Shown: positions 32,783-43,288, counted from the stretch's first letter. The stretch is 64,000 nucleotides of DNA from an uncultured Bacteroidales bacterium (GCA_902796835.1 CADBQP010000007.1:1-64000); one strand, 5' to 3'. The notes: a model not told the origin generated them from the letters alone. Made by a program: numbers and translations.

Positions 32783-35314
32783 ATGATGTTTGAACTACCT
32801 TCCAGCACCACCCATATGTTACTTCTCAGTCGCGAAGAAGCCGAGCGTCAGCACTCGGCTGTAGTAGCAACTCCCCACTTGTTGATGGGCATACTCCGTC
32901 AACAGGGAAGAGCTGCCATGGTCTTGAAAGACCTTTCCGTAGATGCTGAATGGGTGGCGCAACAGATGACTCACGAGTCCCACAATAGCATAGGCAATGT
33001 GAATTCTAATACGAATGCAACCGTTAACGAACAATTGCAATTAAACGACGATTGCATGAGAGTGATGCGCCTGTCTTTTCTTGAGGCACGTGCTTTTGGC
33101 GCGTCGCGCCCGCTCAGCGAACACGTGTTGCTGGCCTTGCTACGCGACACTAATAATGAGGCACAAAAATGGCTGTCGTCGGCCGGGGTCACCTATGAGG
33201 CCGTGGCACATCGCCTCGGGAAGCCATTTATGACCACCGATGCCGCACGAGGCAGTTTTGCCGACTCGCCTGCCAGCGACAACGATGACGATGATGGCTT
33301 CCGTTCTTCTGCAGAATACTCTGAGACTCAAGCTGCTGCGCCAGCTAGCAATGGAAGCGATACTCCCTTTATAGACAAATTTGGCACAGACCTCACGCGG
33401 CTTGCTCGCGAAGGGAAGCTTGACCCCGTTGTGGGACGTGAGCGCGAAACGGCACGCATGGCTCAAATTCTTTGTAGACGCAAAAAGAATAATCCTATCA
33501 TCATCGGCGAACCAGGAGTTGGAAAAAGTGCACTCGTAGAAGGCCTCGCCTTGCTAATTTCCTCGGGACGCGTAGCACGTCAGCTTCGCGACCATCGAAT
33601 TGTGTCTCTCGACATGGCTGCCCTTGTGGCTGGCACACAATATAGGGGCCAGTTCGAGGAACGACTTCGTAAGCTCATAGAAGAATTGCGCAACCACCCG
33701 GAGATTATTCTCTTCATAGACGAGATACATACAATGATAGGGGCTGGTGGCGCCCAAGGAAGCCTTGATGCTGCCGGCATGCTTAAACCTGCGCTGGCGC
33801 GTGGTGAAGTGCAATGCATTGGGGCCACAACCCTCGACGAATTCAGAAAGTCCATCGAAAAAGACGGAGCCTTGGAGCGACGTTTTCAGAAAATAGTGTT
33901 GCAACCTGCCACACCAGACGAAACACTCACCATCCTTCGCAATCTGCGTGGGCGCTACGAAGAACATCATGGCGTGTCGTATACAGACGAAGCTCTGCAA
34001 GCCTGTGTAAGCCTCACAGCGCGCTACGTTAGTGACCGTTGTCTGCCAGACAAGGCCATCGATGCTATGGACGAAGCCGGAAGCCGAGCCCGTCTTGAGG
34101 GTATCGAAGTTCCAGCTGAGATAACCGAGATGGAAGATCGAATCAACCACATGCAGCGCGAGAAGATTAAGGCTGCAAGTGAGCAAGATTTTGAGCGCGC
34201 CATCGCCCTTAGAGACGAAATGGTGGAGCTGCAGCAAAAACTAAAAGAGCTTCAAGCTTCATGGCAGCTCGAGTTGCAAAAAAACAGTCCCACAATAACC
34301 GAAGCCGATATCGCAGCTGTCGTCGAGATGATGAGCGGAGTGCCGGCAAGTCAGATGGCTGAGGCAGAAAGTATTAGGCTAAGAGGAATGGCAGCTGCAT
34401 TGAAAAAACGTATCATTGGTCAGGACGAAGCCATAGACAAGGTGGCACGCTACATTACGCGAAACCGCCTTGGTCTCAAGGACCCAAACAAACCAATAGG
34501 CACCTTCATGCTGGTGGGCCCCACGGGCGTAGGTAAGACTTATATGGTGCAACAACTGGCAGAGTTTATGTTTGGCAGCAAAGACGCTCTCATTCGCATC
34601 GACATGAGCGAATATGGTGAAAAGTTCAGTACAAGCAGACTCGTAGGTGCTCCTCCTGGATACGTTGGCTACGATGAAGGCGGTCAGCTCACCGAGCGTG
34701 TGAGGCGCAGGCCATATAGCATCGTACTGCTCGACGAGATAGAGAAAGCACATCCCGATGTTTGGAACACGCTCCTTCAGGTAATGGACGAAGGTCGCAT
34801 GACAGACAGCAATGGTGTGACGGTTGATTTTAGAAATACCGTAATCATCATGACCTCGAACAGCGGTACGCGCCAACTTCGCGAATTTGGAGGCGGCATA
34901 GGCTTTAAGAGCAATTCCGGAAACGCCGAACAGGCTGAGCATATCGTTCGCAAAGCCTTGCAAAAGCAATTTGCTCCAGAGTTTCTCAACCGAGTGGACG
35001 ATGTCATCATGTTCCGTCCTCTCAATGATGAAGATGCGCGAAAGATTGCTGCTCTCGAGCTCGGTAAACTAAGCGAGCGCATGAACAACATCGGTCTCAC
35101 ACTCAATCTCACCGACGAGGCCATGAATTTCCTCGTAGAACGTGGGTTCGACAAAATTTATGGTGCTCGTTCGCTGCGCAGAGCGCTTCAAACCTATGTG
35201 GAAGATGTAATAGCGGACGCACTTATGGAAGAAACGAGTCTGAGTCAGACGGAATTCGTGCTCGATGTAGCAAGCGACAAGCAAAGTCTTGTAATCAGAA
35301 AGACCGAATCGTAG
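32783..35314 (+). CDS. clpC: ATP-dependent Clp protease ATP-binding subunit ClpC
   Basis: Double-ring AAA+ unfoldase for ClpP. It has 843 aa. An N-domain (1-150) with Clp_N repeats is followed by a low-complexity linker (about 155-195). D1 Walker A is [13 protein letters not shown] and Walker [15 protein letters not shown]-like middle coil contains [15 protein letters not shown]2 Walker A is [12 protein letters not shown] and Walker [14 protein letters not shown]. The ClpP-docking loop GGGIGFKSN near residue 712 argues for ClpC rather than ClpB. It is a single-gene unit, divergent from mlaE. Confidence 0.93.
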   Translation: MMFELPSSTTHMLLLSREEAERQHSAVVATPHLLMGILRQQGRAAMVLKDLSVDAEWVAQQMTHESHNSIGNVNSNTNATVNEQLQLNDDCMRVMRLSFLEARAFGASRPLSEHVLLALLRDTNNEAQKWLSSAGVTYEAVAHRLGKPFMTTDAARGSFADSPASDNDDDDGFRSSAEYSETQAAAPASNGSDTPFIDKFGTDLTRLAREGKLDPVVGRERETARMAQILCRRKKNNPIIIGEPGVGKSALVEGLALLISSGRVARQLRDHRIVSLDMAALVAGTQYRGQFEERLRKLIEELRNHPEIILFIDEIHTMIGAGGAQGSLDAAGMLKPALARGEVQCIGATTLDEFRKSIEKDGALERRFQKIVLQPATPDETLTILRNLRGRYEEHHGVSYTDEALQACVSLTARYVSDRCLPDKAIDAMDEAGSRARLEGIEVPAEITEMEDRINHMQREKIKAASEQDFERAIALRDEMVELQQKLKELQASWQLELQKNSPTITEADIAAVVEMMSGVPASQMAEAESIRLRGMAAALKKRIIGQDEAIDKVARYITRNRLGLKDPNKPIGTFMLVGPTGVGKTYMVQQLAEFMFGSKDALIRIDMSEYGEKFSTSRLVGAPPGYVGYDEGGQLTERVRRRPYSIVLLDEIEKAHPDVWNTLLQVMDEGRMTDSNGVTVDFRNTVIIMTSNSGTRQLREFGGGIGFKSNSGNAEQAEHIVRKALQKQFAPEFLNRVDDVIMFRPLNDEDARKIAALELGKLSERMNNIGLTLNLTDEAMNFLVERGFDKIYGARSLRRALQTYVEDVIADALMEETSLSQTEFVLDVASDKQSLVIRKTES

Positions 35315-35340
35315 TCTACTCTCCCAACTACAGAATATAG

Positions 35341-35416
35341 AAGCAGGTTGAAAACGAAAAGCGACCGGCAATGGTAAAACATCAAGCCGTGTTCACTTTT
35401 TGTTTTCAACCTGCTT
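35341..35416 (+). terminator. Long inverted repeat after clpC
   Basis: AAGCAGGTTGAAAAC (35341-35355) and GTTTTCAACCTGCTT (35402-35416) pair perfectly over 15 bp. An inner CGGC (35366-35369) with GCCG (35386-35389) extends the fold. The T run after it is short, so it may be a terminator, an mRNA-end protector or a small-RNA source. The right arm overlaps the lepA -33 region. Confidence 0.55.
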
Positions 35417-35444
35417 TAGTATTGCAGGATATTTCTTATTTTTG
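35415..35444 (+). promoter_or_regulatory. Promoter for lepA
   Basis: TATTTTTG at 35437-35444 matches TAnnTTTG, with a TTTA word at 35415-35418 and an 18-bp spacer. The leader to the ATG at 35516 is about 65 nt. Confidence 0.5.
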
Positions 35445-35515
35445 CATCGCCAAATAGAAAAACGAAGCTAAGTGTTTTCGTTTTTCGAAAGTACCGAACA
35501 GGATATCATCAGTCA

Positions 35516-37300
35516 ATGAAGCATATACGCAACTTCTGCATCATAGCTCACATCGACCATGGAAAGAGCACACTTGCCGACCGTCTGCTTGAGCATACCA
35601 ATACGCTCAAAGTCACTGAGGGCCAAATGCTTGACGACATGGATCTTGAAAAAGAGCGTGGCATTACTATTAAAAGTCATGCCATTCAAATGAACTTCAT
35701 TCACGAAGGACTAAACTATACACTCAATCTTATCGACACCCCTGGGCATGTTGACTTTTCTTATGAAGTGTCGAGAAGCATTGCAGCATGCGAGGGCTGT
35801 CTACTTGTGGTAGACGCCACACAGGGTGTGCAGGCTCAAACTATTTCAAACCTTTACATGGCCATTGAGCACGATTTGGAAATCATACCGGTGCTCAACA
35901 AGTGCGACATGGTAAACGCCATGCCCGATGAAGTGGAAGACGAAATCATAGAACTACTTGGTTGCTCTCGCACAGACATACTTCGTTGTTCAGCCCGAAC
36001 GGGTGAAGGCGTAGCCGAAATACTTGATGCCATCGTGGAGCGCATACCTGCGCCCAAGGGTGAGCCAGATGCTCCCTTGCAGGCCTTGATTTTCGATAGT
36101 GTATTCAATCCTTTTCGCGGAATCATAGCATACTTCAAAATTGTGAACGGAAGCATTAAAACTGGAGAAGAGGTTCTTTTTGTGAACACCAAAACGCGCT
36201 ATCACGCCGACGAAATAGGAGTGCTAAAGATGGATCTAAACCCAAGGAAGGAGCTTCTGACGGGTGATGTAGGCTACATAGTTAGCGGTATAAAGACAGC
36301 CACTGAAGTGAAAGTGGGCGACACCATAACGTCGGCCGCAAATCCTTGCAGCGAGGCCATAGCCGGCTTTGAAGAAGTGAAACCCATGGTTTTTGCCGGA
36401 GTATATCCTATAGAGACCGAGGATTTTGAGCAGCTCAGAGCCAGTCTTGAAAAACTTCAACTCAACGATGCTTCGCTCACTTTCCAGCCCGAATCCTCTG
36501 TAGCTTTGGGTTTTGGTTTCCGATGTGGCTTTTTGGGATTGCTCCATATGGAGATTATTCAGGAACGCCTTGACCGCGAATTCAATATGAACGTCATAAC
36601 AACCGTGCCGAACGTTAGCTATCACATTTTCGACAAGCATGGTGAAATGTTAGAGGTTCATAATCCTGCCGGAATGCCCGATCCGACAGAGATTGAGCAC
36701 ATTGAGGAACCCTACATCCGAGCCTCTGTAATCACACGCACCGAATATATTGGTGCCATCATGAAGCTTTGCCTCACAAAGCGCGGTGAGCTTGTTAAAC
36801 AGGAATACGTCAGTGGCGATCGAGTGGAACTGCACTATGACATGCCGCTTGCTGAAATCGTAATTGACTTTTACGACAAGTTGAAAAGCATTTCCAAAGG
36901 TTATGCCTCTTTCGATTATCACTCCATTGGTTTTCGTCCCTCTAAGCTTGTAAAGCTTGATATCTTGCTCAACGGAGAGCCCGTTGATGCGCTTTCTACA
37001 CTTACGCATGTTGACAATTCCGTGTTTTTTGGACGTCGCATGTGTGAACGACTCAAAGAATTGCTTCCTCGTCAGCAGTTCGATATTGCCATTCAGGCAG
37101 CAATTGGCGCTAAAATCATAGCTCGCGAAACTGTGAAGCAAGTTAGGAAAGACGTTACAGCAAAATGCTATGGCGGAGACATCAGTCGCAAACGCAAACT
37201 CCTCGAAAAGCAAAAGCGTGGAAAAAAGCGCATGAAAGAAATAGGAAATGTGCAAGTTCCCCAAAAAGCTTTCCTTGCCGTGCTCAAGCTTGATGGATAA
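35516..37300 (+). CDS. lepA: Elongation factor 4 (LepA)
   Basis: Ribosome-bound GTPase affecting translation initiation and elongation under stress. It has 594 aa. G1 is [14 protein letters not shown]3 is [11 protein letters not shown] and G4 is NKCDM. The domain IV/CTD characteristic of LepA is present, with [19 protein letters not shown] around 333-351 and [19 protein letters not shown] near the C-terminus. No other translation gene is adjacent; ftsE follows 85 nt later. Confidence 0.97.
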   Translation: MKHIRNFCIIAHIDHGKSTLADRLLEHTNTLKVTEGQMLDDMDLEKERGITIKSHAIQMNFIHEGLNYTLNLIDTPGHVDFSYEVSRSIAACEGCLLVVDATQGVQAQTISNLYMAIEHDLEIIPVLNKCDMVNAMPDEVEDEIIELLGCSRTDILRCSARTGEGVAEILDAIVERIPAPKGEPDAPLQALIFDSVFNPFRGIIAYFKIVNGSIKTGEEVLFVNTKTRYHADEIGVLKMDLNPRKELLTGDVGYIVSGIKTATEVKVGDTITSAANPCSEAIAGFEEVKPMVFAGVYPIETEDFEQLRASLEKLQLNDASLTFQPESSVALGFGFRCGFLGLLHMEIIQERLDREFNMNVITTVPNVSYHIFDKHGEMLEVHNPAGMPDPTEIEHIEEPYIRASVITRTEYIGAIMKLCLTKRGELVKQEYVSGDRVELHYDMPLAEIVIDFYDKLKSISKGYASFDYHSIGFRPSKLVKLDILLNGEPVDALSTLTHVDNSVFFGRRMCERLKELLPRQQFDIAIQAAIGAKIIARETVKQVRKDVTAKCYGGDISRKRKLLEKQKRGKKRMKEIGNVQVPQKAFLAVLKLDG

Positions 37301-37385
37301 TTTGTTTGAATTCATTTAAGCTACTGCGCCCTCGATTCTCCCTGTCCTGACTTTCATTATTCCTCAACCCACATACACATCAAAT

Positions 37386-38084
37386 ATGATCATCGAACTT
37401 TCAGACGTCCGCATAAGCGTTGATGACAATGTCATTCTCGATCATGTTGACTTCAAACTTGACGAGGGCCAATTTGCTTATATCACTGGGCCCGTCGGTT
37501 CTGGAAAAACATCGCTTTTCAGAACATTATATGGTGAGCGCCCTCTCGAGTGTGGCAAAGCCGTTGTGATGGATTTTGACCTGTCTAAACTTCGTCGTCG
37601 TCACATTCCCATGCTGCGCAAGCAGATGGGCATTGTGTTTCAAGACTTTCAGTTGCTCACCGACCGCACAATTTATAACAATCTTGACTTTGTGTTGAAA
37701 GCTACGGGATGGAAACGAAAAGCTGAGCGTTCCGAAAGAATAGAGGAAGTGCTAAATGCCGTTGAATTGCCCGACAAAAAAAACAAATTTCCCCATGAGT
37801 TGTCGGGAGGCGAACAGCAGCGCATTGCCATTGCCCGTGCCCTGCTCAACAAGCCCAAACTCATTCTTGCCGATGAGCCAACTGGAAATCTTGACGGAGA
37901 TAGTGTAAATGCAATCATGCAAATTCTGAAGTCAGCTTGCGATGACGGGGCTGCCGTGCTCATGGTTACGCATAATCTCAGCGTTGTTCAGGATTTTCCA
38001 GGCACCGTATTCCGTTGCGAAGAGGGGCGTCTTTCTGACGTGACCTCACAATTCAACAATCCTATAGCCATTGAGGAAATTTGA
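37386..38084 (+). CDS. ftsE: Cell-division ATP-binding protein FtsE
   Basis: ABC ATPase that with FtsX activates peptidoglycan hydrolysis at the septum. It has 232 aa. Walker A is [13 protein letters not shown], the signature is [16 protein letters not shown], Walker B is [12 protein letters not shown] and the H-loop is VTHN. The short length and [10 protein letters not shown] fit FtsE, but LolD-type ATPases are close relatives. No ftsX or lolC/E partner is adjacent. It lies 80 nt before lysC. Confidence 0.8.
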   Translation: MIIELSDVRISVDDNVILDHVDFKLDEGQFAYITGPVGSGKTSLFRTLYGERPLECGKAVVMDFDLSKLRRRHIPMLRKQMGIVFQDFQLLTDRTIYNNLDFVLKATGWKRKAERSERIEEVLNAVELPDKKNKFPHELSGGEQQRIAIARALLNKPKLILADEPTGNLDGDSVNAIMQILKSACDDGAAVLMVTHNLSVVQDFPGTVFRCEEGRLSDVTSQFNNPIAIEEI

Positions 38085-38164
38085 GCAGGCGAATATTTTC
38101 TTTCTGCCACATCATATATTTTATTATCTACCCTTTTCTTACATTCTAAACCTTTCTCTACAAA

Positions 38165-39493
38165 ATGAAAGTCTTAAAGTTCGGAGGCACTTCCGTAGGT
38201 ACGCCTGTTCGCATGAAAGCAGTTGCGAAACTCATTTGCGACGGCAATCAAAAAATCGTAGTTTTGTCGGCCATGTCGGGCACAACCAACACACTTGTCG
38301 AAGTAGCTGGTTATTTTCAGAAATGTAACACAGAGTCGGCCAACAACACAATCAATCATCTTCGCCAAAAGTATGTCCACCACGTCAAAGAGCTATTCAG
38401 CAATAAGGATTATGCCTCAGAGGCTACGGCTAAGCTTGACGAGATCTTCAACTTTTTGCACAGTTTCTCGAATGTGGACTATACGGAGTCGGTTGAAAAG
38501 GCCATTCTGGCTCAGGGCGAACTTATGAGTACCAACATGCTGGTGCTTTATCTCAAGGAGCTAGGTGTGAAAGCACAGCTCATTCCGGCCCTCGACTATA
38601 TGAAGATAGATGAAAACGGAGAACCTCTCATGCTTCCTATCAGAAAATTTTGGGAGTCGCTTCTAAAGAACGATGCCGGGCAAACTGAAATTTTCCTGAC
38701 TCAGGGATTTATTTGTCGTAGCGCGGCAGGAGAAATCGACAACTTGCAGCGCGGAGGCTCTGACTATACAGCCTGCCTCATCGGCGGGTCGCTCCACACA
38801 GAAGAAATTCAAATTTGGACGGACATTGACGGGATGCACAACAACGACCCTCGATTTGTAGACGGAACGCAGCCTGTGAGACAGCTTAACTTTGAAGAGG
38901 CTGCCGAATTGGCTTATTTCGGAGCCAAGATACTTCACCCCACTTGCATACAGCCAGCGCGCTACTCACGTGTGCCAGTACGTTTGCTCAACACGATGCA
39001 ACCCGACGCTCCAGGCACGATTATCAACAATGAAATCCAGAAAGGCTGCATTAAGGCCGTAGCCGCCAAAGACAACATTACGGCCATAAAAGTGGTGTCG
39101 AGCCGCATGCTTCTTGCCACGGGTTTCCTTCGCAACATCTTTGAGGTGTTTGAGCGCTTCAAAACGAGCATTGACATGGTGGCCACCAGCGAAGTGGGCG
39201 TGTCGTTGAGTATTGATAACGACAGCCGTCTGGCTCCTATCGTTGAGGAGCTCAAGAAGTGTGGAACCGTGGTTGTAGACCGCAATATGTGCATCATCTG
39301 TGTTGTGGGCGACCTTGAGAGTCAGAACCTTGGTTTTGAGTCGAAAGTAACCAATGCCTTGCGCCATGTGCCCATTCGAATGATATCTTATGGCGGGAGC
39401 AATCACAATATTTCCTTTCTTATAGATGAGGCCGACAAGGAAGCTGCTCTCAAAGCCCTCAGTAAAGAACTTTTCTCCGACAATCAAGAATGA
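38165..39493 (+). CDS. lysC: Aspartate kinase
   Basis: First step of the aspartate family pathway (lysine, threonine, methionine, diaminopimelate). It has 442 aa and is monofunctional. The N-terminal motif is KVLKFGGTSVG, and the substrate loop is NLQRGGSDYTACLIG. Two C-terminal ACT modules around 305-440 are expected to mediate feedback. The stop overlaps the lysA start by 4 nt, coupling first and last steps of lysine/DAP synthesis and suggesting a lysine-sensitive isoenzyme. Confidence 0.95.
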   Translation: MKVLKFGGTSVGTPVRMKAVAKLICDGNQKIVVLSAMSGTTNTLVEVAGYFQKCNTESANNTINHLRQKYVHHVKELFSNKDYASEATAKLDEIFNFLHSFSNVDYTESVEKAILAQGELMSTNMLVLYLKELGVKAQLIPALDYMKIDENGEPLMLPIRKFWESLLKNDAGQTEIFLTQGFICRSAAGEIDNLQRGGSDYTACLIGGSLHTEEIQIWTDIDGMHNNDPRFVDGTQPVRQLNFEEAAELAYFGAKILHPTCIQPARYSRVPVRLLNTMQPDAPGTIINNEIQKGCIKAVAAKDNITAIKVVSSRMLLATGFLRNIFEVFERFKTSIDMVATSEVGVSLSIDNDSRLAPIVEELKKCGTVVVDRNMCIICVVGDLESQNLGFESKVTNALRHVPIRMISYGGSNHNISFLIDEADKEAALKALSKELFSDNQE

Positions 39494-40698
39494 CACCCCA
39501 TTTTTCGCGTAACATTCCCCACTCTTCTCTGAACGAACTGCCCGATACTCCGTTCTACTACTACGACACTCATTTGCTGCAACGCACACTTGAGAACATT
39601 AAGTCGTGCATTGCACAGCATGACGACTATGTGGTGCACTATGCCATTAAGGCAAACACGACTCCTACAGTGCTATCGGCCATTTCCTCAAAAGGCTTTG
39701 GGGCCGACTGCGTGAGTGGCGGAGAAATTAAGGTGGCCATTAATGCTGGCTTTGACCCAGGCAAAATAGTCTTTGCGGGTGTGGGAAAGACCGACAAGGA
39801 GATTGCCTATGCGCTTGAGGTTGGTATTTTTTGTTTCAATGTTGAGAGTTTGCCCGAGATTGATGCGATAAACGAGATTGCCGTTCGGAAAAATCTTAAG
39901 GCCAGGCTGGCTATAAGGGTCAACCCTAACGTGGACGCCCATTCACATCCCAAAATTACTACGGGGTTGAATGAGAATAAATTCGGCATTGACATCCCGC
40001 ATTTACTTCCGGCTATCAGACGCATCCAAAGTCTTGAGGGCGTGGAGCTTATCGGCCTGCACTTCCACATAGGCAGTCAGATTACCGACCTTCGCGTTTT
40101 TGAGACGCTCTGCGAAAGAATCAACGAGCTGCAAACTGAACTCGAACTCCACAATGTTCATTTGCAGCATGTTAACGTTGGTGGTGGCTTGGGCATAAAC
40201 TACAAAGAGCCGCACCTCGAAAAGATTGCTCCCTTCTGCGAGTATTTCGAAGTGTTCGGCAAAAAACTCTTCTTGCGCCCCGGTCAGACACTCCACTTTG
40301 AGCTTGGTCGCTCCGTGGTGGCGCAATGTGGCACACTTCTCTCGCGCGTAGTGTATGTGAAACAGGGCTCTCATCGCAAGTTCGTCATTCTTGATGCCGG
40401 TTTTTCCGACTTGGCGCGTGTGGCCATGTATGGTGCCTATCATTACATTGAGAATCTTGGCAGCAGCGACATGTCTGCGCGTCCTTTGGAGTATTGCGAC
40501 ATTGTGGGGCCCATTTGCGAGAGTAGCGATGTGTTTGCGCAAGGACGCCTCGTCAACCAATGTCGTCGCGGCGACGTGGTTGCAATTCGCTCGGCCGGGG
40601 CTTATGGCATTACCATGGCAAGTACATATAATTGTCGCCCGTTGCCGGCCTCATTCTCCGACTTGGATTTTACATTCGATGGGGGAAAACTACGCTAA
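39490..40698 (+). CDS. lysA: Diaminopimelate decarboxylase
   Basis: PLP enzyme converting meso-diaminopimelate to lysine. It has 402 aa. The PLP lysine is in VHYAIKANTTP near residue 55, the active-site histidine segment is LHFHIGSQI, the glycine-rich phosphate-binding loop is VNVGGGLGINY, and the cysteine motif is GPICESSDVF. The start was chosen at the ATG overlapping lysC by 4 nt. Confidence 0.96.
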   Translation: MTPHFSRNIPHSSLNELPDTPFYYYDTHLLQRTLENIKSCIAQHDDYVVHYAIKANTTPTVLSAISSKGFGADCVSGGEIKVAINAGFDPGKIVFAGVGKTDKEIAYALEVGIFCFNVESLPEIDAINEIAVRKNLKARLAIRVNPNVDAHSHPKITTGLNENKFGIDIPHLLPAIRRIQSLEGVELIGLHFHIGSQITDLRVFETLCERINELQTELELHNVHLQHVNVGGGLGINYKEPHLEKIAPFCEYFEVFGKKLFLRPGQTLHFELGRSVVAQCGTLLSRVVYVKQGSHRKFVILDAGFSDLARVAMYGAYHYIENLGSSDMSARPLEYCDIVGPICESSDVFAQGRLVNQCRRGDVVAIRSAGAYGITMASTYNCRPLPASFSDLDFTFDGGKLR

Positions 40699-40730
40699 AC
40701 AGTTGTTAGCAGAACATACTGGTTCGGTGC

Positions 40731-40814
40731 AAATAATTATCTCCGAGCTCGTAAAAATTATCTCGGATATATTTTTAACTGTTGGCTCATCTCTGAAAAG
40801 AGTTAAGCCAACAG
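40731..40814. repeat. Array E: four 21-bp-period units
   Basis: Units start at 40731, 40752, 40773 and 40794. The first two carry AATTATCTCCGAG and AATTATCTCGGATAT. The third is the second unit type (TTTTAACTGTTGGCTC) and the fourth carries the complementary AGCCAACAG. The first two pair at 9 of 10 positions (TATCTCCGAG with CTCGGATATA). The array fills the gap between convergent lysA and the DUF721 gene. Confidence 0.75.
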
Positions 40815-40816
40815 TT
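40777..40816. terminator. Bidirectional terminator between lysA and the DUF721 gene
   Basis: AACTGTTGGCT (40777-40787) pairs perfectly with AGCCAACAGTT (40806-40816), 11 bp, with an eight-T tract on the plus strand and A/T-rich flank for the minus strand. Confidence 0.8.
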
Positions 40817-40845
40817 TTTTTTGATGACTGCATGTGGATTTCAAC

Positions 40846-41145
40846 CTACGAAAAAAATATGTCTTGAAGCACTTGTGCGCCCACCTTTTCGTTGATGAGT
40901 TTCACATAGTGGCTCTTGCGCATGGCAAGCTCGGATCTCATCACCGCAGAGCGTACTTTTACGTACAACACTCCGCCTCGCAGCGACAATACCTCGCTGC
41001 TTCTCGCCACGACTGGCTCAACCACATCAGCCCATGCTTGTTCTGCGCGAAATTCGTTCAGAGGCGTTTCGATGCCCTCCTCGCGTAGGTAGGCTCTCAG
41101 AAGATCTTCTAATTTAGTGGCTTGGCGGCGTTCCATGAAGTTCAA
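40846..41145 (-). CDS. DUF721 (DciA-like) protein
   Basis: 99-aa protein of the DUF721 family, small KH-like proteins often next to recF or dnaA. Segments KLEDLLRAYLREEGIE, AWADVVEPVVARSSEVLSLRGG and LYVKVRSAVMRSEL match the family. Members related to DciA load replicative helicase in many bacteria, but this short Bacteroidota form is not shown to do so. It lies 32 nt below recF, a context that supports a replication or repair role. Confidence 0.8.
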   Translation of the reverse strand: MNFMERRQATKLEDLLRAYLREEGIETPLNEFRAEQAWADVVEPVVARSSEVLSLRGGVLYVKVRSAVMRSELAMRKSHYVKLINEKVGAQVLQDIFFS

Positions 41146-41177
41146 AGTTGATTGTGAGAGAAAAGAAGATTGTATCT

Positions 41178-42290
41178 TTATTCGCAGCCATTCAGTATTC
41201 CGTCGGCCACGTTGAAAAGGCGATAACCTTGGGCCGAAGCTGCAAGAATGGTGTCAAGATGTCCGCGATTGGTGTCGGTGATAAATATCTGGCCAAATTC
41301 CGATTGAGTGACAAGCCTGATAATTCGCTCCACGCGACCCGCATCGAGTTTGTCGAAGATGTCGTCGAGCAAGAGTATGGGTATGCGTCCTGCTATAGTA
41401 CGCTTCAGAAACAGAAACTGTGATAGTTTCATCGATACGAAGAAGGTTTTAATCTGTCCCTGAGAACCTTCGCGCTTTATGGCATACCCATCAAGAGTGA
41501 GAAGCAAGTCGTCGCGATGCGGACCGTAGAGCGTGTGCCCCACAATCCGTTCTCGTTCGCGCATGGTGCGCAGTTTTTCACGCAAGTCGGACGGCTGTGT
41601 CTGAATGGAGTATTCTACCTGTGCCAACTCTGCATCTCGCCCGCTGATTTGCGAATATAATTCTCTAAAAATCGGAGCAAAACCTTCTGCGTAGGCCCGA
41701 CGTGCATCGCAGATTACTTGCGCATCAGCCGACATCATATCCTCCAGCACGTCCATTATGGCTTCATCGGGCTCGCTGGACTCGCGCAGCAAAGTATTGC
41801 GCTGCTTGAGCGCACGTTCATAACGCATTGCCGAAGCAAGATAGGCGGCGTCGTACTGGGAAATCACACTGTTCATGAAACGTCGTCGTGCATCGCCACC
41901 TTCTGATACTAAGTCGGCGTCGGCTGGTGAAATCATAACCAAAGGTACGGCCCCGATGTGTTCGGACAGTTTATTATAAAATTTAGCGCCGCGCTTCACT
42001 CTTTTGCGCCCGCCACGCTTTAGGCTGCACAATATATGTTCGGACATGTTGCCTTTTTCTGTCGACACATATTCGCCTTGTATGGCAAAAAAATCGGCAT
42101 CGTGGCGAATAACATAGGCATCGGGAGCCCCAGACTGGCTCTTGCAGAACGACAGATAGTAGATGGCATCGAGCACATTGGTCTTGCCCATTCCATTCTC
42201 GCCGACAAAGGCATTGATACCCTCGCTCAGTTCTATCTGTGCTTCAGCAATATTGCGAAAATTGGTGATGCTAAGATTTTTTAACCACAT
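41178..42290 (-). CDS. recF: DNA replication and repair protein RecF
   Basis: SMC-like ATPase of RecFOR that directs RecA loading at gaps. The start at 42290 (MWLKNLSITNFRNIAEAQIEL) matches RecF N-termini, giving 370 aa; the frame continues upstream to 42383 through the structured leader. Walker A is GENGMGKTNVLDAI, and the signature and Walker B region is PILLLDDIFDKLD. It is transcribed with the DUF721 gene. An 84-nt leader can fold (see 42302-42373). Confidence 0.95.
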   Translation of the reverse strand: MWLKNLSITNFRNIAEAQIELSEGINAFVGENGMGKTNVLDAIYYLSFCKSQSGAPDAYVIRHDADFFAIQGEYVSTEKGNMSEHILCSLKRGGRKRVKRGAKFYNKLSEHIGAVPLVMISPADADLVSEGGDARRRFMNSVISQYDAAYLASAMRYERALKQRNTLLRESSEPDEAIMDVLEDMMSADAQVICDARRAYAEGFAPIFRELYSQISGRDAELAQVEYSIQTQPSDLREKLRTMRERERIVGHTLYGPHRDDLLLTLDGYAIKREGSQGQIKTFFVSMKLSQFLFLKRTIAGRIPILLLDDIFDKLDAGRVERIIRLVTQSEFGQIFITDTNRGHLDTILAASAQGYRLFNVADGILNGCE

Positions 42291-42301
42291 AGTAGTAACG
42301 A

Positions 42302-42373
42302 AGCGGCTTTGAAGAACTATCCTGGCGTCCAGACTAAGCCTACACGGCCAGTCAAGCGTGCCTGTTAGCCGCT
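42302..42373 (-). promoter_or_regulatory. Foldable leader of recF
   Basis: AGCGGCT (42302-42308) pairs with AGCCGCT (42367-42373), closing a region with two adjacent hairpins: CTGG (42322-42325) with CCAG (42329-42332), and ACTAAGCC (42333-42340) with GGCCAGT (42346-42352). A TAnnTTTG element at 42381-42388 would place the transcript start near the first arm. The second arm ends about 12 nt before the start codon. A regulatory role is inference. Confidence 0.4.
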
Positions 42374-42380
42374 CAAAGGG

Positions 42381-42388
42381 CAAAATTA
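42381..42388 (-). promoter_or_regulatory. Possible -7 element for recF
   Basis: CAAAATTA reads TAATTTTG on the minus strand, matching TAnnTTTG; the -33 element is weak (TTTC-like). Confidence 0.4.
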
Positions 42389-42419
42389 AGCCAAAAATCC
42401 AAAAAAAGCGAAAAAAACC

Positions 42420-42450
42420 TTGGCTTTGTAGTATGGAAAGATTAACTTTG
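42420..42450 (+). promoter_or_regulatory. Promoter for the TPR membrane protein gene
   Basis: TTGG (42420-42423), a 19-bp spacer and TAACTTTG (42443-42450) approximate the phylum consensus. The leader to the ATG at 42581 is about 124 nt; apart from an AGCGTCC direct repeat I see nothing specific in it. Confidence 0.55.
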
Positions 42451-42580
42451 CTCGCGTTTTTTAAGAAAGAGCTCCCGGGTAGCGTCCACTTTCAGCGTCC
42501 GCGGCCCGACAAGCACTGAGATGCTCGCAAATATAGCTTAGCAAAAAGACTTAATAAAGGAATACAATAAAAAAATCAAT

Positions 42581-43288
42581 ATGGCAAACCAAAAAAACAA
42601 CACACAACAAACAGAGGAACAGCTGCTGACACAGTCTGAAGCCTTCGTAACAAAGTATAAAAAGCAAATCATCATTGCCTTGGTGGCTATCGCTGCTATA
42701 GTAGGTGGCTGCTTTGCATTCTACTACGGATTTTTGAAGCCTCGCGAAGAGAAAGCACAGGCTTTCATCGCGCAAGGACAAATCTACGCCATTCAGGGCG
42801 ACTATGACAAGGCGCTGCAAGGAGACGGCCGCTTTCCCGGTTTTGTGAAAGTGGCAAAAGAATACTCCTTCACCGATGCTGCTAATTTTGCTAAAGCATG
42901 GGCTGGCATTTGCTATGCTCATCAAGAAAAATGGGCAGAAGCCGTGAAATACCTGGAAGACTTCTCGCCTGCCGGCGACAATTCTCTATCGCCTGCTGCC
43001 ATGGCTGCATTGGCAAACTGCTATGCTGCAACCAATAAGGTTGACAAAGCCATCGACAAGTTCAAGGATGCCGCCAAGAAGGCCGACAACCCTGTTTTGA
43101 GTGCCCAATATCTCCTGCAGGCAGGCCAATTGCTCGAAAGCCAAGGCAAAGCTGACGAAGCACTCAAGGTATATCAACAAATCAAGAATGATTACCCCAC
43201 CAGCCAGCTCTGCACTTCGCAGCCTGCTAACGGAGGAGTGATGGTTACTCCCGAAATTGACCGCTACATAGAGCGCGCTCAGAAATAA
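42581..43288 (+). CDS. Membrane-anchored TPR protein
   Basis: 235-aa protein with a charged N-terminus, one transmembrane segment (about 27-50, IIIALVAIAAIVGGCFAFYYG) and a periplasmic-side TPR domain: AKAWAGICYAHQEKWAEAVKYL, ALANCYAATNKVDKAIDKF and AQYLLQAGQLLESQGKADEA. This layout resembles YfgM-like or tol-pal-type TPR proteins with roles in envelope protein quality, but the family match is by architecture only. It is a single gene with its own promoter and terminator. Confidence 0.8.
   Translation: MANQKNNTQQTEEQLLTQSEAFVTKYKKQIIIALVAIAAIVGGCFAFYYGFLKPREEKAQAFIAQGQIYAIQGDYDKALQGDGRFPGFVKVAKEYSFTDAANFAKAWAGICYAHQEKWAEAVKYLEDFSPAGDNSLSPAAMAALANCYAATNKVDKAIDKFKDAAKKADNPVLSAQYLLQAGQLLESQGKADEALKVYQQIKNDYPTSQLCTSQPANGGVMVTPEIDRYIERAQK

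Noticed and set aside
38085..38164. Lysine riboswitch before lysC
   Set aside because: The gap is only 80 nt and holds no aptamer-like structure.
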